A stretch of DNA of 64,000 nt from Linnemannia elongata (Eukaryota; Mortierellomycota; Mortierellomycetes; Mortierellales; Mortierellaceae), in contig JAXBDG010000004.1 of assembly GCA_036320915.1 (NCBI GenBank), forward strand, positions 2,790,001-2,854,000. The letters run 5' to 3'. Below are positions 19,301 to 31,377 of this stretch, piece by piece. The translations under genes were made by a program, and so were the position numbers. The stretch's first letter is position 1; each line of letters begins with the position of its first letter. The notes under the pieces are model-generated. The model was not told where the DNA came from and searched no databases. It worked only from the letters and a program-made list of their open reading frames with translations.

Positions 19301-21969
19301 TTTGTTTGGAGGGGCGAGTGCCACTTGGCACCACAATGAAATAGGATATTCTTTCTAGACCATTCTTTTTTTTTATTATTATTATTATTATCACACGCAC
19401 ACATTCATCCCATCCATTCATCTCTGTGTGTATGCTACTATTACACACACACACTCTCACTCATTTTTTTTACTCCCAATTGATGATAGAAAGAAGAAGG
19501 CGATCAAAAAAAGAATGAAAACGCATATCTCTTTTTGTTCTTTTTTGTTCTCTTCTCTTGCCCTTATCCCTCGCTATGTTGCAGTAGTCGCTCGAGTCCT
19601 GACTAAGGTATGGACATAATGATGAGGGCTCCCAGTTTGAATTGAGTTGTTCCCGTTGAATATATGTATCCTCTTAATCATACAAAATAAGGGGTGATTA
19701 CGCCTCTCTCTTTCTCTTGTCAAAACGACGGGGTGAGAGAAGGGAAGAATGGAAAAAAAGAAGGAACGAAGGAAGGGGCGATGACAATAGTTGAGGAAAG
19801 GAGGAGGATAGACGGGAAATATGCGACGTTATGTGGTTGTTGCTTGTCAAACAAAACAAGAAGGAGAAAGAGGGGGGGGGAGTTGGATGATGATGGACAA
19901 CAAGTCTCCGGTGGAGCAAAAGGGAAAGAGGAAAAGGTGAAAGAAGGGGTTGTGTTGAAGGGAGTGTACACTAGGGGGGATGTGGGAACGGACCAGGGGG
20001 TTGTTAAGAGAGAAAGGGGGAGAGTAACGAATATGTTTACTCTCACTCGCTTCTTCTTTTCGTGTTGCCGATGATCGAGGTCGTCGTTGGTTGTCGTTTG
20101 GTGTGTTCCTGATCCTGGAGGAGTGAGTGAGCGAGTAATGGAATTAGAGGGAGGGAGGGAGGGAGGGAAGAGGATCTATGAGAAAGGGAGAAGAGAGGTG
20201 ATGAGGAGATGGTGGCGTAGGGAGGAGAAGGAAAGGGATGAGGTAAAGAGAAGAGATAGAAAGGGGAAAGTGACAGAAAGAGAGATAAAGGAAGGGAAGG
20301 GCTGCTGGAAAAAGGAAAAATGATGGGAAAGTGCATTCTGTGTCTGAGGATATAGTATATGTGTTATGTATGTGGGCGTGAGAGCATGACGATGACTGGT
20401 CAGAATCATAAAAAAATGAACAGCAAACGATAATAGAAACAACGAACACGAGAGAAAGGGTCAAACAAAGACAAGGCGCGCAGTTCTTTTTCCTTCTACT
20501 TCTTCGTTCTTTCCCTCACTTATTCCTCTTTTCAATAGGCGCCGGGATGGAAGCATGACTCGATATTGTCGACTCTACTCTTGTCCTCACATATGACTAT
20601 TCTGTCACCGCTGAGTCTATCCATTGCACAGACGGCGACAGAGGCCAGCTATATACTCACTTCTATGAAATGGGCTGTGGCTTCTTCATTTTCTGTCCAG
20701 TTAGTATATCACTCCGCTGAAGAGCATTCGTTGGCAAACATCGTCCGTTTCTTTTTCCACTCTTCCTTCCTTGTCCTCGGATGTTTGTTCACCTTACTAA
20801 CTGACCCACCCCATGTCCACATCACTGTTATACCCTGGTCTCGACTTTCGTTTTTTTTTTGTTTATGTCGCCGACAAGAAAGAAGAAGAAAAAAAAAAAA
20901 AAAAAAAAAAAAAAAACCACCCACTTCACTAATTTATCCTTTCTCATCATCATCTCCCTGCCCTGCCCTTCGTCTTTTGAAACAGACGATCGTCAGGATT
21001 GCCCAGCCCTTCAACTCTCCATCTCTTGGAACAGTGCAATACGATACGTGAACATGTAACACATCCTAGGTCCTCTATTCTCACACTAAAAAGCTATTAG
21101 CTGTCATATAGATCCACTATAACCCTTGGAGGTTGCCTCCGTGAACAATTTGTATGTCTCTTAGCCACTGTCAGTCTAACTGCATGCTGGTGGTGCCACG
21201 TAGACAAACAAATTCGCGTGTGAATAAAAAAAAATGGATGGATGGATGCTGACACATTCATTTTCCTATTTGCACTTGTTTGTCGGATCTCACATCCATC
21301 CATCCATTCCACCCTTCTATTTAACATTGGATCCCAGCCCATCCAGACGGAGAGGCAAAGGGCGTCTTTCTCTCTCGCTTTGAGGTTGCTCTCAAAAAAA
21401 GAAAAAAAAAACTCAAACCATACATACATGCATGCCATACCAGCTTGCATACCCCTTTAGTACCTCCTTCCATGGCTTTTTCTTTCTTTCACTTGACAAT
21501 TGTCCCTTCTCTCTGTAGCTCCCGTTTGTTATCTGTCTCGCCAACAAATCAAAACCAATATCACGCCGCATTAGCCTCTCTCCTTCTTAAGGCAAACGGG
21601 CTGCGAACCACACCAAACAAACAAATAAACAAACAAATAAACAAACAAACTTTTCTCGTTGTTGCTCTTTTTTGCTGCCTCGGTGGTCCGGTCAGGGCTG
21701 GCCCGTTTATTGGGAGTGTGGGGTGAGAGGGACACAACAAAGTGAGCCGTCAACACATCGATGGATGAACATGAGTAAGCACATCAAGCGATATCCGTGC
21801 CTGTACCTCTCTGTGTCATACAAAAGTGAAGCAGGGACAAGGAACATGACATTTTTAATGAACATGGATACAAACAACAAAACAAGCGCTTCATTAAAAA
21901 AACACCCATATGATCGCGACCTGTCCATGTAAACAACGGAAAAGCAAATCGACGATGCGGGCAAAGAAG

Positions 21970-22004
<35 letters not shown>

Positions 22005-23870
22005 CAGGGCTTTTTTTGTGACCATTAGACAATCTGTCCTTGTGTACGAAGGCTTTTTCTTTGTGAGGGACCAGTCGCGTTCCCTTCCAGAGGTAGTTGA
22101 ACTTTGTTTCTGTGGTCAATTGTTCACATCATCTGACTTTTGTGCGCACACAGTTCTGACCAGGTTCACTCCTCGAATGAAAATGTTTGTACTGCACCGG
22201 GCTAAACAACAAACACTCAGACCAAAGCAACCATGCTAGTCTTGATACATTAATCAGGATGCCTAATTTTCTCGATGTTAGTCCTCCTCTCATGTTCTCT
22301 AATCCAATAATCGTTTTTAATTCGCCGTGAAGACAAAGAAACGCGTCCAGAAGAATTGTCTTTGACTTGGTAAGATCCCCAAGGCGAGTTTTTTTTTGAC
22401 AAGAGTCTTGCCGCGTGGAGAGTTTGGTTCATGGTCACCGTCATTGCGCGTCTCTGCCTTGAATGTTTAGCAGGCACTCGAATATACCTTTTCGTTTAAT
22501 CAAAGCCCTTCCTGCTACTCAGTGATCAGCGCGGTATGTCTATCACAAAAGATATGCGAAGGAAGCCTGTGAATGTACCTGAATTGGCGCGTTTCTCTTA
22601 CTGCAATAGTTTCGTTTTCTCAGCCTTTTCTCGATGTCGTGCAATAAGGGAGGCTGGGTTTGCCAGGAAGTGATCTTGTTATGTCCCTAGGGTCGTCGTG
22701 ATTGTTTTCCCTCTCTTCTTCTTCTTCTGTCTCCCTCCCTCCCCTACCTCCGCTACCTCCTTCTCCTCCACGAATTCTGCTCTTCTCATTCCCGTGCCCC
22801 TTTCCTCAAGACTGACATTCAGAAAAACAACATTCTGGCCGAACAATCAGCAAGCTGACAAAGATGAGTGGATGAGTGCAAGCTCAACGCTTTCTTTTTC
22901 TATTGCTTCTCTTTTAAAAAAGAAAAGAAGGATTAGGGAGCGAGTTGGGTGCGAATGCTGAAATAGGGAAAGAGGTGAGGGTTAAGGAGACAAAGAAGAA
23001 GCGACGCATCAAGAGAACGAGAAACTTGTCCATAGCGGACAAGTAACGGGAGGAGAAATAGGGACTTTTAAAAACAAGACGACTAAAAAGACGACGAGGG
23101 GATGATGAAGAGTATAGGGAAGAGGAGCAAGAGAAGATATCTAGAGGGAGAGGGAGATGAAGAAGAGATAGGGTAAAACACAAAAAGAAAGCGGAAGAGT
23201 GAAGGGTGAAAGGTTAGTAGAGGTCATTGACGAGGATATAAGAAAGAGGGAGAAGAAGGTGTCCAAAAGGCCCACGGGTGTTTGCAAGGGATAGTCAACT
23301 TTCACTGAACCTGTGCATTTGGACAAAGAGGATCAGCAAATGCTATATGCCTTGTTTGCATTGACCTACTGCTTCTCCGTAGTTGCAAACAGGTCGTATT
23401 TACGATCTGGCGTTGTTGCGGACGAAAGGCATTTCAACATGTCTATGGTCCCGGTCCGGTGAGGTGAGCTTTGTTTTGGCGAGTTTTGGCCCAGTGTCGA
23501 GGCAGAGTGTAATTCGGATCTGTACACCAGGGGGTGATTGTGTCATCTCTGTCGTTTGGGTGCACAATAGGTTCTGGGTTGGGCAACTTTTCTTGTGGGC
23601 AACGGAGATCAGCCGTCGGATGCAGCCCAGTGTGGTTTGTTGTTCATCGGCATTCTTTTTTTCTTTATTATTATCTCGTCGGGGCGGTGGGTAAAGTAGA
23701 GGAATAGGGCTAATGGTGAAAACATTCAGGGTTTTTCTTTATTATTATTCCCTTTGCCTCTTTGATACCATACACAACGCTAGACAAAGCACCTTCCACA
23801 CACGTTATTATCTTTTCTATTGAACCTTGAAAGTTGTATTAATTCTTGTTCTCATGTTAACCCTCACCTT
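19301..23870. other. Spacer with microsatellites, no supportable gene
   Basis: About 4.5 kb without a defensible gene. It contains a TTA microsatellite (about 19374-19391), purine-rich stretches at 19740-20320 and 22910-23240, a 28-nt A-tract (20889-20916), an AAACAAAT/AAAC tandem (about 21621-21652) and a 27-nt A-tract (21974-22000). Plus-strand frames around 20566-21050 and 23383-23694 are open by chance and show no family signature. Confidence 0.45.
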
Positions 23871-23904
23871 CCCCCCCCCCCCCCCCCCTCTCTCTCTCTC
23901 TCTC
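23871..23904. repeat. C18 tract followed by (TC)8
   Basis: A run of 18 C is followed directly by eight TC units. Recognisable ubiquitin-protease coding sequence begins within about 20 bp of its right edge, so this marks the 5' breakpoint of that truncated copy. Confidence 0.9.
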
Positions 23905-25060
23905 ATATGTTCCTATCATGCGGACCAAATTCTCTTTGGAGTCTCGAGCTACATGGGCGGTCTCGGTGGCGGTTTATGTACGTTTCTTTTGTATATGCTG
24001 GATGTCGTATGCCATTGGAGACGTGAATTTTTATTAACAACGTGCTCTTATATCCACCATGAATAGATGCGACCTATGTCAAGAATGAGAAAACTGGAGA
24101 TTGGTACAACTTTGACCATTCACACGTCAGCATCATCGGCAATGTTGAGTCCATCAAGTCATCCAGGGCATACCTCTTCTTCTACCACTACAGAAACGCT
24201 ACTGTCCGCGAGTACGAGCAGAAAGCGTAGGTCGTTGATTCTGAACCCGAGCCTCAGCCTAGCTCAAGTTCCTCTGTAATTCACTACGGCAGCCACCTCA
24301 GCGTGACCCCCGTGCGTAATTTTAAGATCCAGGAGCGGGATGATGACGATGATGGTGAATATGGTCTTTGGGGCAGACCTCCAATAGGACCCTTCCAGGA
24401 CGACAACCACGACAACATGATGAGTGGGTTGGACGACAGTGACAATGAGCTCCCATCGTACAGCTCTGCGATTGGACCTTCTGGCTTGGCTAGTCCTCGA
24501 GGATCGTACTAAGGGCAGCCGGTGTTTATGATGGGAGCCAGATATGGGAAGGGACGTCGTTGATGCTTGACAATGGTGATGATGACGACGATGCAACGTT
24601 GATGTCGAGCCATGTCTCTGAATACCCCGACGTGAGTGCAGAGCGAGGCCGATCTCCAGGAATGTCTGACTGTGCAAGTAATGGATCGAACCCCGGTACA
24701 TCTAATGGATCGTCGGCACATTCTCCAATCACTCTTGACACGTTCTCTAGCTCTGGCTCTGTATTGGAGTCGTGTGGCGCGCTTGGATTGACGAGTAACA
24801 GCCATACTGGCGGACGGATCAATGAGAGCGATCATAGAAACGATGGATATGACGAGTACGCGCAATGGGACTCGGGGACTGGTATCCCTACCCCAGGATC
24901 GATGACTGGACGAGTGATGTTGGCGACTATGCAGATGGCGATGGAACAGGGTGGAGTCAACATGATTCCGTTCGATGATATGTCCCTGCGCAATAGAGTC
25001 CTTTTCATTGTAAATCATGTTGGCAGAAAAAAATGGGGGAGGCTCAGGAAGTACAGATAA
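23905..25060 (+). pseudogene. 3' remnant of a ubiquitin-specific protease gene (Ubp12/USP4-type), catalytic His lost
   Basis: Exon 23905-23977 encodes ILFGVSSYMGGLGGG. After an 89-nt intron (23978-24066) the frame continues TYVKNEKTGDWYNFDHSHVS and then ends ESIKSSRAYLFFYHYRN. This is the His-box and C-terminal end of a USP catalytic domain. Functional enzymes read GGLGGGHYTA; here the splice gives GGLGGGLYAT, so the catalytic His is a Leu. A TAG at 24228-24230 interrupts the frame. The acidic C-terminal tail is still readable beyond it (EPEPQPSSSSS, then ERDDDDDGEYG), with a further stop near 24512 and a frame change before a last acidic stretch ending at 25060. The Cys-box half of the domain is absent; the copy starts at the C18/TC repeat. 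A dead relic is the best reading. Confidence 0.8.
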
Positions 25061-25534
25061 AAACGAGCGGAACCGCAACTTTGCCGCGATGGGCCTTTTG
25101 TTTTGCACAGTGCAGCGTTGACTGGGCTTGGAATGACACGGCATCACTAGTCTGCAGAAAATGCATTGCGTTTTCCTTTTGGCATCGTTTTAGCGCAGAG
25201 TATTGTAGTTGTGTTGGTGGCGAACAAGAAAAAACTTGTCAATGTTCCAGTACAATATATTTAGTCCAGAAAGTTCGCGTTTGATGCATGCAGGTGTCTA
25301 TCTAAATCAAATTACAGCTATAGCCAATTAAGCATTCGCCCAGCCCCTCCCTGGCTCGAGAACGTCTGCCTGAGCCCTCTGGTCTTTATCATTTTGCCTC
25401 TTGATACTCTATTCTTCTCCTTTATCTCCTTTATCTCCTCTTGTTCTCCTCTCTGAAGCAATTGTAGACAAAGTCAAGATTATCGAGAAAAGAGACAGTA
25501 GTTGAGGCAGTGATGATGATTGTTATTACTATGC
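25061..25534. other. Spacer between two gene relics
   Basis: Mixed-composition sequence between the USP relic and the kinase-like locus, with no gene, repeat array or RNA that I can support. Confidence 0.35.
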
Positions 25535-26913
25535 TACAGCTATATATACAAGTAGGATGAGTACTTTTCTAAGCAGGGTGAGAGTCAAAGGTAGGGGGCA
25601 ACAAGAACTACAGCAATATGTTGCATTCTCCTCCTCCCTCTCGCCTTTCTCCTCCATGCCGAATTTCCTAACCTCCTTCCCCAGCAGTTTCTCCATGTGC
25701 AATGCTGAAAATTTCTCGTTAAGGATATTGTTGGCCGTGAGTCGTAGGTTTGGGTTGTCGTTCAGGAATTCGCAAAGCTTACGAAGACCTTGTTCCTATT
25801 GCCCAGATGCAAAAAAATAATCAGATAAGTCTATGCAGACTTATATTGACCAACTTCAACAAGGCCAGTGACATCATTCACATGCAAAAAGAAAAGCACT
25901 TACTTCAACATGGATGTGTTTTTCATCATCTCCTGCAGGGCTTTGCCAAATAAAAAAAAATAAAAAAAAAAAGAATCGGCCCGCTCTACGAACTCACCCT
26001 TTATCGTTACACAGGGTACCTGAAAGCCCTCGGCTACAACCATGCTGTTAGGCTTCCTAGAACAAGCAAAAAAACAACCATATTAGCTGAAATGACTTGT
26101 TGAACATGTTAATGTGGCATCGCTAGCTTTCAACGCATATTGAGTGCACCTACTTGATCTTGTCCTTCATTTCTCCCAGATCAGCCAATTTGACCATGTT
26201 CTGATCGATTTTAAGAATGTTGACGGTATTAATGTCACCGTGGAGGATATTGTTCTTTGTATGTATTCAAGTCTTGCCGCATATCATCATTGTGCAGAGG
26301 AGAAACGCATATCTGTTTGTGCGTCTGTTAACGATGGGCCGGTGAAGGGTCTGTTCATTAAGCATGTAGAGCATGCATGGGGATCAGAAAAGAACTGTAG
26401 AACAATAGTGGACTGCGGTTCATCGTTTTCACCTGTTTTGCGATAAAGCTAACGCATCTTACGTGGGAGGCTAGCTCAAGGACTAGGTGCAGCGGCTGTT
26501 GAAAGCGAAAGTGGCTGATGCATGCCACGATGTCGGTGTGTGGGAGCGGTCGCAACGTTATAGCCTCGTTCAAGAGCTAGTTTGATAAATAAAAAAAAAG
26601 AGTAAATACCTTTTGCGCTTTCTATCCTTAAGAAAAACAAAAACGTAGGATTGGTACTACTCGATCATACCGTTTGAATCTTTTGGAGCGACATGGTCTA
26701 GATCGTGGATAAACCACCTCCTTCCCCGAGTCTCTCGACCTTGCACAACACGGTATATGTCCCCTAAAACAATGCCATTGAAATGAAATACCTTGTCAGC
26801 ATTTATATTCTCGCCCGCAGTCCTATCCTTTGGCATTATGGTTTGAGGTTGTTTTGTAATTCTTTAACTTACTTTGCCCAGTGTCCACCGGTACTTTAGT
26901 GTACTTTGCCATC
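25535..26913 (-). pseudogene. Degenerate protein-kinase-like locus
   Basis: Kinase subdomains can be read in order on the minus strand. The N-lobe is at 26836-26671 (GIVLGDIYRVVQG, then RRWFIHDLDHV where a VAIK-type Lys would sit). The helix-C/HRD-proximal part is at 26576-26463 (LLNEAITLRPLPHTDIVACI...LVLELA). The catalytic loop is at about 26255-26157 (LHGDINTVNIL, then LADLG for DFG). Subdomain IX is near 26000-25910 (GEFVERAD...LFGKALQEMM). The C-lobe end is at about 25795-25690 (LCEFLNDNPNLRLTANNIL). Several joints do not work: a TAG sits just before KAQKLLNEA, the frame changes between LEYI and HTKN, and the last splice shifts phase. A T-rich expansion sits inside subdomain IX. A possible upstream exon (MAKYTKVPVDTGQ, from 26913) cannot be joined in frame. 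Likely a pseudogene of a kinase family, less likely a pseudokinase with unusual splicing. Confidence 0.65.
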
Positions 26914-28421
26914 GCGTTTTCGGTTTCTGGACTGCCCCTCTCGCTTATGCCGATGGTCAAATGAGCAGGTAGGGGTAGGGGAGAGGGTGGTAATGGAAGG
27001 GTTTTTAATGTAGATAAATGGTTGATGAGGTTGTTTTTATCTTTTTGGCAAGTGCACCCCTATTTCTGTTATGACTGCTGTTACGTGTTGGCAGCATGGC
27101 GTAGAAGTACGATGAGGAAGAAAGGATGGATGTTCAAGGTCATTAAACACCTTCAGCTTCTCTTTTACAACATAAGCCACTACCTACAGACCAATTTTGC
27201 ATTGGTCAATGCGCTGCATTTCATACCACACCTTCAAGTTGCACACCCCCCCCCCCCCCCCCCTTTCTTTTCTGTCTGAAGTTTGAACGTGAGGTTTCTT
27301 GCTATGGTCAATTATGTTTTAAGAGTCAATGACGATGGTCCTTGTACGGGTGGCCAGCTTTTCTCTCATTCAGACGTATTAATTTCGACTTTTATGTGGT
27401 GTGGGTGCATTTTTTTTTAGCATGTCTTCGGAGCTTTTCAGACTCTGCTGATCATCTGCATCGAAGCACGAGGTACCATCGGCTCAAATCTGATTGATTG
27501 TGTTTTTTTTTATCATGCGTCCTCCCGTGCGTGCCTTTTCATCGACTCGGGCAACCCTTATATATCTCTCTTGTAACTCCAAGCGCCTCCAAATATGGCC
27601 AAAGGTCTTCTGGGATGTTTGTATTCATGGTTCTATGGGGTTTTCGCTGATTGTACTCGTGTCTGTCTGATTAACTATCGTTGATTAACCTAGATGAACG
27701 ATCATTGATTAACCTAGATGAACGATCATTGATTAAAAGGGACCATATGCCTCCATTGCTAATATAGTAAGCTTTTTTGACGGTGAACTCTCACACATGC
27801 GTTTTATAATTAAAAGAATCAATAGCTCAAGTACCGAAGCAGTGTATCGGCGCAATGGAATGAGTTGAAGGGGATCAAAACACCATGAAAATTAGAAATG
27901 AATGAGTTTGGTAGCCGGATATGAAAAGGATAGATGAGTAAAAGTAAAGGCGTTCAAGAATACGATTTGCTTCGCCCACCACAAAATGGATACTGCGATT
28001 CGTCCAAAAAAATGAATGTAAATTATTGTGCGATACCTCACGCAGCTCAGAACAACGGGTAGAAATGAGTGGCAAAGGGTGTAGAGAAGTGAATTGAGGT
28101 CAAGGAAAGGAAGATCAACTATAAGAAAGAAGATGAACTGAGCGACGCCTTTTTTTCTGCGAACTGTACAGTACATCCGCCTTCCTTAAGCCACAAAAAA
28201 TAGTGGTGAAATTTGGTGGCAAAGTAACAAACAAAAAAAAGGCGCGATCTGAAAAAAATAATCCAACATGCTCCATGATACACCCATCTTCATCCCTTCC
28301 ACCTTTCACCATAGCCGATCTATTAATCTACTTGGTTCTTTAAATACGCGCCCGATGTACATGGTTCACCTTTTTCCATTCCCTTCATCTCACCTCTTTC
28401 TTCTGCAACGACCTAACCAAC
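26914..28421. other. Spacer with C-tract and 24-bp tandem
   Basis: This stretch contains no supportable gene. It holds an 18-nt C-run (about 27246-27263) and a short 24-bp tandem repeat listed separately. The last 150 bp is pyrimidine-rich and precedes the small gene starting at 28422. Confidence 0.4.
27683..27735. repeat. Two-copy 24-bp tandem repeat
   Basis: The unit GATTAACCTAGATGAACGATCATT occurs perfectly at 27683-27706 and 27707-27730, followed by a partial third start (GATTA). A degenerate relative (GATTAACTATCGTT) sits just upstream. Two and a fraction units is too few for an array of known type. Confidence 0.85.
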
Positions 28422-29187
28422 ATGTGGCACAATACGTGGACCGTTTACGATGGCCATCCTATATTCGAAGGTATACAACCCTGACTTTTTCCAATTCCCT
28501 TCCATTGCCACCCACTTCCACATAATTACCCATACATTCCGTCCGAGAAGTCACCATTCCTGCTCATTCTTTCCTATAACTTTCGCACTAGGCAAATCGG
28601 AAGACCGTGTAACCACTGACAGACAAGAAGCTATCGCGCAGTATCTAAACTCCCAAGACCCCAACTATCGCTTCACAGTTGAACAGAGTGATTCCGAGTT
28701 CTTTGCAGAAGTGACCTGGGACCATGGCCCCCCTGTCCCTCTTCCTATGAAATCAGCAGCCATGCCTCCATACAAATTACACCCTCAGCTACGATCCCCC
28801 GTTCAGGCTCGACAATGTGGTGGTGTACGATTTATCCCTTCGACCAAAAAGGCAGCACCCATAAACGCAAAGGACCAGCATAAGCACCAGCAGAGATCTC
28901 AGGAAGATCTGAAAGCATCGTTAACAAAAGGCGAGAACAGAATAGTTCCAGAGAGTGTTCGATTCAACCATTCGACCAGGAAGACGTGTCCAGTTACTAA
29001 GGCCCAGCACAAGGTTCAACAAGTTCCGGTAGGATCGTCCAAGAAGGAAGATGACAGGGGTGTTCCTGAGGCGAATGGACGATACAGCAAGGCTGGCAGT
29101 GATAGTGGTGTGAGCATGGTTGACGAGCCTGCCAGTAAGGGATTGAGAAGGTCGATGCGAATAAAGAGACCCGTACGTAGATATTAA
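28422..29187 (+). CDS. Orphan basic protein with an internal duplication
   Basis: Exon 1 (28422-28470, MWHNTWTVYDGHPIFE) is joined to exon 2 (28592-29187) by a phase-1 intron with GTATAC donor and CACTAG acceptor, giving 214 residues. The N-terminal 60 residues look folded (TVYDGHPIFEGKSED, then YRFTVEQSDSEFFAEVTW). The rest is polar. Two degenerate units share VRFxxSTxKxxPxxAxxQHK (QCGGVRFIPSTKKAAPINAK... and PESVRFNHSTRKTCPVTKAQ...). The C terminus, GLRRSMRIKRPVRRY, is strongly basic and could bind nucleic acid or serve as a nuclear signal. I do not recognise a family. The clean splice and amino-acid composition support a real gene. Confidence 0.65.
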
Positions 29188-30502
29188 CGAGACGTGTTCC
29201 AATAGCCTCGCTGTGTTTGTTTGCTTTTGCATTTTCTTTTTTCTTTTTTTTGCTTATGTGACAGATCTGAAATGAAAAGGGGAATGAGGAGAGGGAGTCA
29301 TGGATGGGGCATAGGATCAAAGAAAAGAAAAAAGGCTTATTGGACGATCGATAGGCACGCGCTGGATAGGGAACAATCAGGTAGCGAAATTAGGCAGGGA
29401 ACTACTATTGTCATCCCAACAATATAACTCAATCCCCACTTCACATCGATCTGTTCTAGAAAGAGAACGTCCCCTCTTGTCGTGTGTGTGAAATAGCAAA
29501 AGAAGGGTGACAATTATCGGAATGCACGAATGTGGCAACGATCTCTGCGCAAACAAAAATAAAATAAAATAAAATAAAAAAAAAAAAAAGGTCCAGGGAC
29601 ATAACAAGAGAATTCAATGCACGACCCACCCCACCCGTTGTTCACTCCATGCAGAAAATATAAGAAATGGTCGATCGGGATAGGTGTACCGAAAATGTGC
29701 CTTGCTCAGACTTGCATTATCAACGTTTCATTATCTTGTTCGTTTCTGAGCAATTCCAAGCACCCCCGCATGTTAGCAAGATTGATAAAAATCCAGAGGA
29801 AGCCCTCCCTCCCTCCCTTCCTGCCCAACCAGTGGTCCAAGATCTGATTTGCTCCTCGGGTTAAGAGATAACACTCTCTTTTCATTTTCATTTTTCAACA
29901 AGCGAACCTTGCGCATAACCGCACACACAAAAAAGGGTCTGGATTAAGAGGGGATGTAACGATTGGCGCTGAATGGATCCGACCCTGTTTTTAATCTTTT
30001 TTTGCCTTCTTTCTCTTTAGGTCTCTCCTTCATTCTTTGCACACTCGTGAGGTTTTGTAATCGAAGGTTTGACATCCGATCCCTCCCTCTCCTTTTTTCT
30101 GATTTGTCTTCTTCCCTTGATTTGTGATATCTTACAGCTGGCATTTAAAAAAAGAAATCTGCTTTTGGTCATCCTGGCTTTCACATCCCATGTCATTGAA
30201 CAGGTTTTTGGGTAACGGCAACACTACAACTCTGATAAAGATAAAAGCAAAACAAGAAGAAACTCAGAAACGTGCGCAGTGAGCTATAACGAGATTGTCA
30301 TTTCTCTCTGTCATTCGAACACTCTCCAGAAAGAAGAAATTGATATGGGTGGGTCAGATCAAAGAAAAAAAGATGCGCGAAGAGGTTGGTCCTTTATTGA
30401 AAGTATGTTACAAGGGGGGGTTGTCAAAAGAACCGGAGAATGAGATAAGGTATTAAAGATGTGTATAGATGTTTCTCTGCCTGAACAAAATCAGACATAA
30501 AG
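29188..30502. other. Spacer between convergent genes
   Basis: The 3' sides of the 214-residue gene and the transporter gene face each other here. There is an A-rich AAAAT tandem with A-run at about 29564-29589. No gene or RNA signature is visible. Confidence 0.4.
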
Positions 30503-31377
30503 TTACTCAGAATGAGGATGACCCAAGGGTCCAACAGGCAACTTAACGAATGTCGCAGTAGGAACATACAGCCCAGCAGCTGCATTATACCACGCCAGCA
30601 ACGCCGTAACAATTCCCAACCCACCACCAACACGGGTAGGATAGTTACCCGCCTCCAAATGTGCCAAATGACCTGAGGCCAAGAAGAAGAATGTCAATGT
30701 CAAGACAAAGAACATGGAGGAAAGGGCAACGGTGGAACGGAGGGTGGCGATCCATAGGATAAAGGTGAAGATACCCCAGGAGATGAGGAAGATTCCGAGG
30801 GCATTGTCAAGGGCGTGAGGGTCAACTGTTGCGCCTTCGTAGGCGGGGACGATGCCGAAGCCTGGGATTAGGATTGCTGCGTATGACAGCCAGAATGCGC
30901 CATATGATCTATCATTGGCATTGATAGAGGGGGTTGGAGTCAGTCTCTTGTGAGAGGAAAGGGGATCGTTTAGGTAAAGAAGAAAAAGGGTAAGGGACAA
31001 CTTACGTGAAGGCGGTGGCACCAAAGTTGTTGCCAACCTTGAACTCCCACATGCCGGCCAGCATTTGGGTGATGCCTCCATAGAAGCATGCCAACCCAGT
31101 CACGACCTGAACGGGTCCACCTGAAGGCACACCAGCGCCGACATTAAAGAGGGACAACACAACTATGAGTTATTGAGAGAGATTGGAAAGTGGGAGGTTA
31201 TGATGTGTGTTGGTGTCATGAAGTTTGTGGAGGATGAATGCAGGCGAAGGGGTAGGAAGGGGAAGACGTACAGGTGGTGAGTGCGAAGGCTGAGAGACCC
31301 AAGGGGCCAGGGTTGATGACAGGACCGGCGGGTGCGTTGCCATGGTGATTGGAGACCTTGAAATCTTCGTGCGACAT
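30503..31377 (-). CDS. GPR1/FUN34/YaaH (SATP) family acetate/ammonium transporter
   Basis: Three exons: 31377-31272, 31162-31006 and 30908-30503, all joined in phase, giving 222 residues. The signature NPGPLGLSAFALTT (about 22-35) opens the first of six membrane spans. FYGGITQMLAGMWEFKVGNN and SYGAFWLSYAAI are further hallmarks. Length matches the family, usually 190-290 residues. These plasma-membrane proteins take up acetate/succinate or export ammonium (yeast Ady2/Ato). The exact substrate cannot be told from sequence. The N-terminal tail is short and polar. All three introns follow GT-AG. Confidence 0.93.

Noticed and set aside
18504..19460. 318-codon minus-strand frame overlapping the bZIP start
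   Set aside because: Out of frame with the bZIP exon and made of Ser/Thr/Pro and Leu/Phe runs from its Q-rich region and CT-rich leader.
20566..21051. 161-codon plus-strand frame
   Set aside because: It reads through an A28 tract as poly-Lys and shows no family pattern.
24680..24700. tRNA B-box-like GGTTCGATCC on the minus strand
   Set aside because: It lies inside the USP relic's acidic tail; no A box or cloverleaf can be formed around it.
26144..26446. 100-codon plus-strand frame
   Set aside because: It runs antisense to the kinase-like catalytic-loop exon, whose minus-strand reading has recognisable subdomains.
27246..27263. Second C-tract as a transposon or gene-fragment border
   Set aside because: Unlike the C18 tract at 23871, no coding fragment begins beside it; a plain homopolymer.
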